NCBI GenBank assembly: GCA_964587515.1
Contig: CAZPMO010000168.1
Span: forward strand, 1-10,835
DNA: 10,835 bases
Direction: 5' to 3'
Source: CAZPMO01 sp964587515
GTDB taxonomy: Bacteria > Pseudomonadota > Alphaproteobacteria > MPNO01
Below are positions 1-6,056 of this stretch, in pieces; the stretch's first letter is position 1; every line of letters starts with the position of its first letter. The notes beneath the pieces are model-generated. The model was not told where the DNA came from and did no database searches. It was given only the letters and a program-made list of their open reading frames with translations. Both the position numbers and the translations under genes were made by a program.

Positions 1-4
1 CTAG

Positions 5-94
5 TCCTTCGAGACGGCGCTTCGCGCCTCCTCAGGATGAGGAAAGCTAAATATCTCCTCATCCTGAGGAGGGCCGAAGGCCCGTCTCGAAGGA
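5..94. repeat. Intergenic palindromic repeat with two internal mini-hairpins
   Basis: Two 38-base arms (5-42 and 57-94) are reverse complements except at four positions, separated by a 14-base AT-rich loop (43-56). Each arm also holds its own small hairpin: GGCGC-TTC-GCGCC at 16-28 and GGGCC-GAA-GGCCC at 71-83. The four arm-to-arm mismatches (18, 19, 25, 26 against 81, 80, 74, 73) are exactly the two inner base pairs of these mini-hairpins, swapped but still paired. The outer CCTTCGAGACGG and inner CCTCAGGATGAGG blocks resemble dispersed palindromic repeats known from many high-GC alphaproteobacteria. In RNA it would fold into a long stem or a cloverleaf; no U-tract follows, so a classical terminator role is not supported. 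Confidence 0.85.
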
Positions 95-140
95 TGGTGT
101 CCCGCATAATTTTCAAATCAGTTCACCCTCGGGAATCGCC

Positions 141-169
141 TTGCCGGGGTTCCGGGCGCTTGCTAGCCT
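141..169 (+). promoter_or_regulatory. Candidate promoter for the transaminase operon
   Basis: TTGCCG (141-146), a 17-base spacer and TAGCCT (164-169, preceded by GC) form a plausible sigma-70-type promoter, placing transcription start near 176 and giving a leader of about 30 bases before the ATG at 208. The -10 matches the E. coli consensus at only three positions, but the same GCTAGNNT form recurs before two other genes in this window. Inferred from sequence only. Confidence 0.4.
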
Positions 170-207
170 GAAAACCGTCCAGGACATCCGTTCAGGGAGA
201 CCCAGCC

Positions 208-1533
208 ATGTCCGATACCGCCCGCTCCACCGTCAATTCGCTTGAGCCGTACTGGATGCCGTTCACGGCCAACCGGCAGTTCAAATCGGCGCCGCGCATG
301 GTGGTCTCGGCCAGCGACATGCACTATGTCGCCGACGACGGGCGGCGCATCCTCGACGGCTCGGCCGGGATGTGGTGCGTCAACGCCGGCCATTGCCGGG
401 AAAAGATCGTCGCCGCCGTGCAGGCCCAGGTCGCGGAAATGGATTACGCGCCGCCCTTCCAGTGGGGCCATCCGAAGGCGTTCGAACTTTCCTCGCGGCT
501 CGCCACGCTGCTGCCCGGCGATCTCGATCATGTGTTCTACGGCAATTCGGGGTCCGAGGCGGTCGATACGGCCATGAAGATCGCGCTGGCTTATCACCGC
601 GAGAAGGGCGAGGCGACGCGCACCCGCTTCATTGGGCGCGAGCGCGGCTATCACGGGGTCGGCTTCGGCGGCACCTCGGTCGGCGGGATCTCGAACAACC
701 GCAAGCAATTCGGCAATCTGCTGGCCGGGGTCGACCACCTGCCCCATACGCTGAACCTCGATGAGGCCGCGTTCAGTCGCGGCCAGCCCGACTGGGGCGC
801 ACACCTCGCCGACGATCTGCAACGCATCGTCGCGCTGCACGATCCGTCCACTGTCGCGGCGGTGATCGTGGAGCCGGTGGCGGGATCGACCGGCGTGATC
901 GTGCCGCCCAAGGGATATCTCGAACGGCTGCGCGAGATTTGCGACGCCCATGGCATTCTCATGATCCTCGATGAGGTGATCACCGGTTTCGGGCGCGTCG
1001 GCGAGGCTTTCGCGGCCGCGCATTTCGCCATCCAGCCCGACATGATCACCATGGCCAAGGGGCTCACCAACGCCACCGTGCCCATGTCGGCCGTCGCCGC
1101 GTCGAAGGAGATCTACGACACCTTCATGGCCGGCCCGGCCGGCGTCGAGCTGTTCCACGGCTATACCTATTCGGCCCATCCGTTGGCCTGCGCGGCGGGG
1201 CTGGCGACGCTCGACGTCTATGCCGAGGAAGGGCTGTTCGAGCGCGCGAAAGCGCTGGCGCCGCATTGGGAGGACGCGCTTCATTCGCTGGCCGACCTGC
1301 TGCATGTGATCGACATCCGCAATATCGGCCTGATGGGCGCGGTTGAGCTCGAAGCCCGCGACGGCGCCCCGGGCGGGCGCGCCTTCGACTGCTATCTCAA
1401 ATGCTTCGAGTTGGGGCTGATGGTGCGCCAGACCGGCGACATCATCGCCATGTCGCCACCACTGATCATCACCGAGGAACAAATCGACCAGATGATCTCG
1501 ATCCTCGGCGAAGCCATCAAGGCGACGGCGTAG
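208..1533 (+). CDS. Class III omega-amino acid:pyruvate aminotransferase (beta-alanine:pyruvate transaminase type)
   Basis: This 441-residue PLP enzyme should move the amino group of an omega-amino acid (beta-alanine in the best-known relatives, including Pseudomonas BauA) or an amine to pyruvate, giving L-alanine and a semialdehyde or ketone, in the cytoplasm. Visible marks are the N-terminal SLEPYWMPFTANRQFKS block with the active-site tryptophan (W16), NSGSEA for phosphate binding (113-118), GYHG with the ring-stacking tyrosine (Y148), DEVITGFGR with the cofactor aspartate (D255), and the Schiff-base lysine K284 in MAKGLTNA. HGYTYSAHPLA and the C-terminal MVRQTGDIIAMSPPLI are also typical. 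Length is normal for the family. AGGGAGA (194-200) sits 7 bases before the ATG. It heads a run with the DUF2461 gene (6-base gap) and the PhyH gene (14-base gap). Family is certain from memory of homologues; the true amino donor is not visible. Confidence 0.93.
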   Translation: MSDTARSTVNSLEPYWMPFTANRQFKSAPRMVVSASDMHYVADDGRRILDGSAGMWCVNAGHCREKIVAAVQAQVAEMDYAPPFQWGHPKAFELSSRLATLLPGDLDHVFYGNSGSEAVDTAMKIALAYHREKGEATRTRFIGRERGYHGVGFGGTSVGGISNNRKQFGNLLAGVDHLPHTLNLDEAAFSRGQPDWGAHLADDLQRIVALHDPSTVAAVIVEPVAGSTGVIVPPKGYLERLREICDAHGILMILDEVITGFGRVGEAFAAAHFAIQPDMITMAKGLTNATVPMSAVAASKEIYDTFMAGPAGVELFHGYTYSAHPLACAAGLATLDVYAEEGLFERAKALAPHWEDALHSLADLLHVIDIRNIGLMGAVELEARDGAPGGRAFDCYLKCFELGLMVRQTGDIIAMSPPLIITEEQIDQMISILGEAIKATA

Positions 1534-1539
1534 ATATCC

Positions 1540-2301
1540 ATGAGCGCACCCGCGAAACTGGTATTTCCCGACGATTTCCGGCCCGACTTCCAGGGTTTCG
1601 GACCCGAGGCGTTCAAGTTTCTGCGCGGCATAAAACGCAACAACAAGCGCGAATGGTTCTTGCCCCGCAAGGAGACCTACGAGGCCGAGGTGAAGTTCCA
1701 GATGGAGTGTCTGGTGGCCGAGTTCGGCGGCGAGCGGGCCGACCCCACCCTGCCGGTGCGCGGCGACCCGAAGAAGGCGCAGTTCCGCATCTATCGCGAC
1801 GTGCGGTTCTCGAAAAACAAGAGCCCGTATAAGACCCATGTGGGGGCGATCCTGTCGCGGTCGGGCGCGCGCGGCGATCCGGGCGTGGTCTATATCCACA
1901 TCGAGCCCGGCAACTGCTTCCTCTCGGCCGGCTTCTGGCGCTCCGATCCGGCGATGCTGAGTGCTTGGCGCGCCCGCATGGTGGAGGACCCCGAGGAATG
2001 GCTCGACGTGGTCGGCGATATCCCGACCGAGGAGCGCGCGGAAGGTCTTTACATGCGGGCGATTGCGTCGCTGAAGACCATGCCGCGTGGTTTCAAGGAA
2101 CATGATTCCTCGCCGATCGCCGAATATCTCAAATGGAAATCCTTCCTGCTGACCCGCAAGGTCAGTGACGAGGCCGTCGGCGGGCGCGAAATCATCGATA
2201 TCATCCGCGCCCACGCAAAGGCCGCAATTCCGTTGCTCAAATATGGCTGGCGGGTGATCGACGCGCCGGAGGATTTCGATCCCCGCCGACACATGCGCTG
2301 A
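1540..2301 (+). CDS. DUF2461 domain protein (TIGR02453 family)
   Basis: A 253-residue cytoplasmic protein of unknown function. It carries the family hallmarks in order: the F-x-F-L block followed by NNKREWF (residues 34-40), and the strongly conserved RIYRDVRFSKNKSPYK (83-98), then the long alpha/beta remainder with AGFWRSD in the middle. No signal peptide or membrane segment is seen. Members are widespread in bacteria and, as far as I know, lack an established biochemical role. The ATG is only 6 bases after the transaminase stop with no clear Shine-Dalgarno sequence, so translation is probably coupled to the gene upstream. An open frame of 709 residues on the opposite strand covers this gene and the transaminase but is a codon-bias shadow. 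Confidence 0.9.
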   Translation: MSAPAKLVFPDDFRPDFQGFGPEAFKFLRGIKRNNKREWFLPRKETYEAEVKFQMECLVAEFGGERADPTLPVRGDPKKAQFRIYRDVRFSKNKSPYKTHVGAILSRSGARGDPGVVYIHIEPGNCFLSAGFWRSDPAMLSAWRARMVEDPEEWLDVVGDIPTEERAEGLYMRAIASLKTMPRGFKEHDSSPIAEYLKWKSFLLTRKVSDEAVGGREIIDIIRAHAKAAIPLLKYGWRVIDAPEDFDPRRHMR

Positions 2302-2315
2302 GCCGGGAGGCCGCG

Positions 2316-3137
2316 ATGACCCGATTACTGAGCGAAAAACATATCGAAAAAGCGCGGCGCGACGGGTTTGTCTGTCCGGTGCCGGTGATGGGCGCGGCCG
2401 AGGCGGCGCGTTATCTCGACTGCTTCGAGGATTTCGAGCGCGTGACCGGCGAGAGCGCGCCCAATCATCTGAAGGTCAAGCCCCATACCATGCTGCGCTG
2501 GATGCTGGAGCTCGGCGCCACGTCCGCCGTGCTCGATGCGATCGAGGATCTGATCGGGCCGGACATCATGCTGGTGACGTCGGCGGTCTGGGCGAAAAAC
2601 GCCCACGATCCCCATTTTGTCACCTGGCATCAGGACTCGGCCTATTTCGGCTACGAGCCCATGGATGTCTGGGGCGCCTGGATCGGGCTGACCGACAGCC
2701 GCGCCGAGAACGGTTGTCTCAAGTATCTGCCGGGCACCCATCTGGTGCCGGAAATGGCGCATACCGAGACGTTCGACGAGTTGAACCTTCTGCAACGCGG
2801 CCAGCGTATCGACGAAATCGACGAGAGCCGCGCGGTGCTGGCCGAGGTCGCGGCGGGCGAGGCGACGATCCATCATTTCCGCGTCGCGCATGCGTCGGAG
2901 CCCAATCTCTCGGCGGCGCGGCGCATCGGCATTCTGTTCGTCTATTGCCCGCCATATGTGCGCCCGACGCTGGGCCGCTATCCGGCGATGCTGGTGCGGG
3001 GCGAGAACAATTACGACCATTGGGACGAGGACCCCGCGCCGAAACGCGATCTCGACCCGGACGCGGTCGCCTATTTCGAGAGCTTCCTGACCCGCTACAA
3101 CGATCCCGAGGTGCGCTCGGAAGCGGAGCGCGATTGA
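2316..3137 (+). CDS. Phytanoyl-CoA dioxygenase (PhyH) family Fe(II)/2-oxoglutarate oxygenase
   Basis: This 273-residue protein belongs to the PhyH group of non-heme iron oxygenases, which couple decarboxylation of 2-oxoglutarate to hydroxylation of a small substrate. The metal triad is visible: H105 and D107 in WHQDSAYFGY, and H192 in the HASEPN motif. R202/R203 after it (SAARRIGI) is placed to bind the 2-oxoglutarate carboxylate. The double-stranded beta-helix core includes VWGAWIGLTDSRAENGCLKYLPGTH, split around residues 118-142. Because the HxD aspartate is present, it is not a halogenase of the SyrB2 type, where that residue is Ala or Gly. GGGAGG (2305-2310) is 5 bases before the ATG. As third gene in the transaminase run it may act on a related small molecule, but the substrate cannot be read from sequence. 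It lacks the signature context of ectoine hydroxylase EctD. Confidence 0.92.
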   Translation: MTRLLSEKHIEKARRDGFVCPVPVMGAAEAARYLDCFEDFERVTGESAPNHLKVKPHTMLRWMLELGATSAVLDAIEDLIGPDIMLVTSAVWAKNAHDPHFVTWHQDSAYFGYEPMDVWGAWIGLTDSRAENGCLKYLPGTHLVPEMAHTETFDELNLLQRGQRIDEIDESRAVLAEVAAGEATIHHFRVAHASEPNLSAARRIGILFVYCPPYVRPTLGRYPAMLVRGENNYDHWDEDPAPKRDLDPDAVAYFESFLTRYNDPEVRSEAERD

Positions 3138-3171
3138 GCATCGGGGCTGGCCCGGTTGAGACGCGCGCCGC

Positions 3172-3200
3172 TTGGAGGCGGCGGTCGGTTGCGCTAGACT
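3172..3200 (+). promoter_or_regulatory. Candidate promoter of the small secreted-protein gene
   Basis: TTGGAG (3172-3177), exactly 17 bases, then TAGACT (3195-3200) preceded by GC. Predicted transcription start is about 3207, leaving a 60-base leader containing a GGCGCG/CGCGCC stem (3221-3226 with 3235-3240). If real, it rules out the in-frame TTG at 3172 as a start codon because that TTG is the -35 box. Confidence 0.42.
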
Positions 3201-3267
3201 TTATTTCATCCGGGGGCACGGGCGCGCCGCAAGACGCGCCGGCCGGACAGGGGAAACCGTCCGCATC

Positions 3268-3681
3268 ATGACTATTTCGTTTCCTGCGCGGATCGCCGCC
3301 GCGTTGACGCTGGCTTGCCTTGCGGCGACGACGACAACGCATCAGGCCGCCGCTTTCGGGAATTTTCACGCCGTGCAGATCGCGGCGATCGTCGGCGGCG
3401 CGCCGTCGGATGACGCAAGGCGAGGGCGCGTGCTCCGTCAACTGCCGCATTTTTCGCCGGACCGCATCCTACTGCCCGCCAACGGGCGCGCGATTAACAT
3501 CGACGGCATCCGCTTCGTGCGCGGACCCTCCGTCTGGCTCGCCGTCGGCGCCGCCGATGATCCGTTGTTCGACGCGGTCAGGACGCTTTTTTCGGATCCG
3601 GGCGAAACCACTTTCACCCCGGCATGGCCCGGCCTGAAATTGCCCTTCCCGGATTTCTACGCGCCGGCCGATTTCAGGTGA
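3268..3681 (+). CDS. Small secreted protein of unknown function
   Basis: I do not recognise this 137-residue protein. The N-terminus has a positively charged start (R8), a hydrophobic core IAAALTLACLAA (9-20), and an A-x-A site, so a Sec signal peptide with cleavage after A29 (HQAAA then FGNF) is likely. The cysteine at 17 does not sit in a good lipobox. The mature part, about 108 residues, has no cysteine, no transmembrane segment and no repeat; it is rich in proline and phenylalanine near the C-terminus (LKLPFPDFYAPADF). The frame stays open upstream to a TTG at 3172, but the signal peptide fits the ATG at 3268, and 3172 overlaps the likely promoter. AGGGGAAA (3249-3256) lies 12 bases upstream, somewhat far. 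It stands alone: 130 bases after the dioxygenase stop and 106 bases before the MFS gene. Codon use matches the neighbours. Confidence 0.65.
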   Translation: MTISFPARIAAALTLACLAATTTTHQAAAFGNFHAVQIAAIVGGAPSDDARRGRVLRQLPHFSPDRILLPANGRAINIDGIRFVRGPSVWLAVGAADDPLFDAVRTLFSDPGETTFTPAWPGLKLPFPDFYAPADFR

Positions 3682-3689
3682 TCCGTCCG

Positions 3690-3714
3690 TTCCTACGGTT
3701 TCACACTGTAGGAA
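3690..3714. promoter_or_regulatory. Hairpin / operator-like inverted repeat between secreted-protein gene and MFS 1
   Basis: TTCCTACGGT (3690-3699) and ACTGTAGGAA (3705-3714) form a 10-bp stem with one G-T wobble around a 5-base loop. No T-run follows, so it is a poor intrinsic terminator. It abuts the -35 of the next promoter, so it could equally be an operator (half sites TTCCTAC/GTAGGAA). Structure is seen directly; role is inference. Confidence 0.5.
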
Positions 3715-3742
3715 TGGTCAGGGTTGCCCCGCGTGGTATAAT
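3715..3742 (+). promoter_or_regulatory. Promoter of MFS transporter 1, extended -10 type
   Basis: TGGTCA (3715-3720), a 16-base spacer and a perfect TATAAT (3737-3742) preceded by TGG, giving an extended -10 (TGNTATAAT). Start near 3749 would leave a leader of about 39 bases. A second possible -10, GCTAGGAT (3756-3763), lies just downstream but has no good -35. The perfect -10 is unusual in such GC-rich DNA. Confidence 0.6.
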
Positions 3743-3787
3743 TATTACTTCAGTTGCTAGGATAGAGTCCCGAAGCGGAACCCCTGC

Positions 3788-5008
3788 ATGACCCAACAAT
3801 CGTGGCGTTCGCCTCTCGTCATTCTCTGCTGCGGCACCGGCGTGCTGGTGATCTCCATGGGCGTGCGCATGAGCTACGGCATCTGGCTCGCGCCGGCCAG
3901 CGCCGAGTTGGGCTGGGGGCTCCAGGAACTTTCCTTCGCCATGGCGCTGCAATCGCTGCTCTGGGGGGCGGCGACGCCATTCTCGGGCATGGTGGCCGAC
4001 CGCTATGGGGCGGGGCGCGTGCTGACCTTCGCCGGCATTACCTATGCGCTCGGGCTTGTCCTGATGGGATACTCGACCACGCCGCTGGGCGCGACCTTCT
4101 CGATCGGCGTGCTGACCGGCATCGCCATGGGCGCCTGCACCTTCCCCATTATCCTGTCGCTGATCAGCCGCAGCGTCGAGGACGAGAAGAAACGCGCGGT
4201 CTATCTGGGCATCGCGAGCTCAGCCGGCTCGTCGGGCCAGTTCTTCGTGCTGCCGATCGCCCAGGGGGTGATGGAAACCCATGGCTGGGTGGTCACTTTG
4301 TTCGTGCTGGCCGGGATCGCCGCGCTGATCGTGCCGCTGGCCGCCGGGCTGGCCGGGCGCAACCCGGCCGCGGTGAGCGGTCCGGACGCTTCGCAGGGGT
4401 TTGGAGCGGCGATGCGCGAGGCCAGCGGACATAGCGGCTACTGGTTGCTGAACGCGGGCTATTTCGTGTGCGGCTTCCAGACCCTGTTCATCGCCACTCA
4501 TTTCCCGGCGATGCTGCGCGATTACGACGTTTCGTCGGACATGGGCGCCTGGGCGATCTCGCTGATCGGGCTGTTCAATATCTTCGGCTGTTTTTTCTGG
4601 GGCGCCATGGGCGGGCGGACGCGCAAGAAATACCTGCTGTGCTGGCTCTATTCGCTGCGGTCGGTGGCGATGGCGCTGTTCGTGCTGTTGCCCATTTCGG
4701 ATCTCAGCGTCGCGATTTTCGCCTCCGCTATTGGATTTTTGTGGCTCGGCACGGTGCCGCTGACCGGCGCCATCGTGGCCCAGATTTTCGGCATGCGCTA
4801 CATGGCGACCCTGTTCGGCTTCGCCCTGTTCACGCACCAGCTCGGCAGTTTCATCGGCATCTGGGCCGGCGGCTGGCTGTATGACATTTACGGCAATTAC
4901 GACTTCATCTGGTGGGCCGCCGTGGCGCTCGGCGTCTTCGCCACGCTGGTTCATTATCCCATCGACGACCGCACCATCGATCGCACGGTGGCCCAGGCGG
5001 CGGAATAG
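3788..5008 (+). CDS. MFS transporter 1 (monocarboxylate-porter-like)
   Basis: A 406-residue inner-membrane carrier of the major facilitator superfamily with about twelve hydrophobic segments in two halves. TM1 contains MGVRMSYGIWLAP with a buried arginine (R27), a feature shared by all three MFS proteins here. The loop between TM2 and TM3 has motif A, GMVADRYGAGRVL (67-79), and the C-terminal half has TRKKYLL and HQLGSFIGIWAGGWLYD. The general look is that of the bacterial monocarboxylate/oxalate-type porters, so an organic acid is the likely cargo; the substrate is not determinable. AGCGGAA (3774-3780) precedes the ATG by 7 bases. Downstream, the stop at 5006-5008 is 3 bases from the stop of the convergent hydroxyacid dehydrogenase gene, leaving no room for a terminator. 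It is more distant from MFS 2 and 3 than those two are from each other. Confidence 0.92.
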   Translation: MTQQSWRSPLVILCCGTGVLVISMGVRMSYGIWLAPASAELGWGLQELSFAMALQSLLWGAATPFSGMVADRYGAGRVLTFAGITYALGLVLMGYSTTPLGATFSIGVLTGIAMGACTFPIILSLISRSVEDEKKRAVYLGIASSAGSSGQFFVLPIAQGVMETHGWVVTLFVLAGIAALIVPLAAGLAGRNPAAVSGPDASQGFGAAMREASGHSGYWLLNAGYFVCGFQTLFIATHFPAMLRDYDVSSDMGAWAISLIGLFNIFGCFFWGAMGGRTRKKYLLCWLYSLRSVAMALFVLLPISDLSVAIFASAIGFLWLGTVPLTGAIVAQIFGMRYMATLFGFALFTHQLGSFIGIWAGGWLYDIYGNYDFIWWAAVALGVFATLVHYPIDDRTIDRTVAQAAE

Positions 5009-5011
5009 AGA

Positions 5012-5942
5012 CTACGGGATCGGCGATGGCGGTTCGTCGCCCGCCAGGAAAGCGCGCATATTTTCCATGTAGAGCAGGTATTTCGCCTCGGTCGCGTCGG
5101 CCGCGTTGCCGGCGATATGCGGCGTCAGCACCACATTGTCGAGGGTCTTCAGCGCATCCGGAATGTGGGGTTCCTCGTCATAAACATCGACCGCTGCGCC
5201 CGCGATTGTGCGGTTTTCCAGCGCCGAGACCAGCGCGGCGGTATCGACAATGGATCCGCGCGCCACATTGATCAGATAGCCGTCCGGCCCGAGCGCCGCG
5301 AGAACCTCTTCGTTCACCATGTGGCGGGTTTCCGTCCCGCCGGGACAGGCCACCACCAGATAATCGGACGTCTGGGCGAGGTCGCGCACCGTGTCGCAAT
5401 AGCGCCATGCCACGTCCTTCGGGCGCGGGCCATGATAGCTCACCTGCATGTCGGCGGCCTCGCCGCGCCACGCCGGCGCCGATGCGCCCGAGCCCCAGCA
5501 CGCCGAGCCGCCGCCGGCTGATGGTGTTGGTGGGGCGGTCGCGGAACTCGGACCAGCCGCCGGCCCGCGCGGCGCGGTCGGCCGCGACGATATTGCGCGA
5601 AATGCACATCATCAGGCAGACCGCGAGGTCGGCTACAGAATGGGCGTTGGTGCCGGGCCCGTAGGTCAGCGCGACGCCGCGCGCCCGCGCCGCCGCGACC
5701 GGGGTGTTTTCGTATCCCGCGCCGAAGGCGGAAATGATCTCGAGATTCTCGAGCCGCGCCAGCACTTTCGCATCGACGCCGACGGTGCCGTTGGTCAGCA
5801 CGGCGCGGATGCGGGGCGCGATGTCGTCCAGCGCGGCGTCATCGGCTGCGATGCGCGGGTGATAATGCACGGTGAATTGGTCTTCCAGACGCTCGGCGTA
5901 GCCGTCCGGCATCAGCATTGTGATCAGGAGATCGGGTTTCAT
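5012..5942 (-). pseudogene. D-2-hydroxyacid dehydrogenase gene with one frameshift
   Basis: Two frames join into one D-isomer-specific 2-hydroxyacid dehydrogenase of about 310 residues, the normal length. This NAD(P)-dependent family interconverts 2-hydroxyacids and 2-oxoacids (glyoxylate, hydroxypyruvate and similar). The first frame gives the N-terminal domain and the nucleotide-binding GLGRIG (5478-5495). The second gives YHGPRPK and all three catalytic residues: Arg in NVARGS (5258-5260), Glu in DVYDEEP and His in LTPHIAG (5117-5119). The frame changes near 5459. Without correction the first frame runs out-of-register to a stop at 5178 and loses the catalytic residues. No other lesion is seen, so this is either a recent mutation or a sequence error. 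I prefer the start at 5942 (MKPDLLITML) because GAGG lies 5 bases before it; an ATG at 5957 is in frame but has a weaker site. A TAGGAT (5972-5967) could be its -10. Confidence 0.85.
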
Positions 5943-5957
5943 CGCTGCCTCGTTCAT

Positions 5958-6056
5958 GATCGGGCGATCCTATCGCTTTCGCGCCGGAAACCGGATAGCA
6001 AATTCGGTGCGATGGAGTAATCTTCGCGAAATGCGTTTCCGGCCCGGACCCACCCC
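5958..6056. other. Short divergent intergenic region with inverted repeats
   Basis: This 99-base region separates the minus-strand dehydrogenase from MFS 2. It holds GCCGGAAAC (5983-5991) and its exact reverse complement GTTTCCGGC (6035-6043), the palindrome TTCGCGAA (6023-6030), and GATCG-GG-CGATC (5959-5970). No convincing -35/-10 pair was found; TAATCT (6018-6023) and, on the minus strand, TAGGAT (5972-5967) are the best -10 candidates. Function unknown. Confidence 0.4.

Noticed and set aside
5..94. Left-edge inverted repeat as an IS end or CRISPR-like element
   Set aside because: No transposase, target duplication or regularly spaced repeat units are present; the sequence matches the dispersed intergenic palindromes of Alphaproteobacteria.
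163..2292. 709-codon open frame on the minus strand
   Set aside because: It lies antisense to two genes with clear family motifs (transaminase, DUF2461). Its Arg/His/Gly/Asp-rich composition with no recognisable domain is typical of the mirror frame of GC-rich coding DNA.
2316..3137. PhyH-family protein as a possible non-heme halogenase
   Set aside because: The HxD aspartate (D107) is present, so the full facial triad for hydroxylation is there; halogenases replace it with Ala or Gly.
3172..3267. TTG start at 3172, extending the secreted protein by 32 residues
   Set aside because: The TTG fits as the -35 box of a promoter whose start is about 3207, and the signal peptide begins properly at the ATG at 3268.
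3690..3714. Hairpin as an intrinsic terminator of the secreted-protein gene
   Set aside because: No T-run follows the stem, and a promoter begins directly after it, so a terminator call is not supported.
5012..5449. 145-codon frame as an independent short dehydrogenase gene starting at 5449
   Set aside because: It starts in the middle of the nucleotide-binding domain and continues exactly where the upstream frame goes out of register, so it is the second half of one frameshifted gene.
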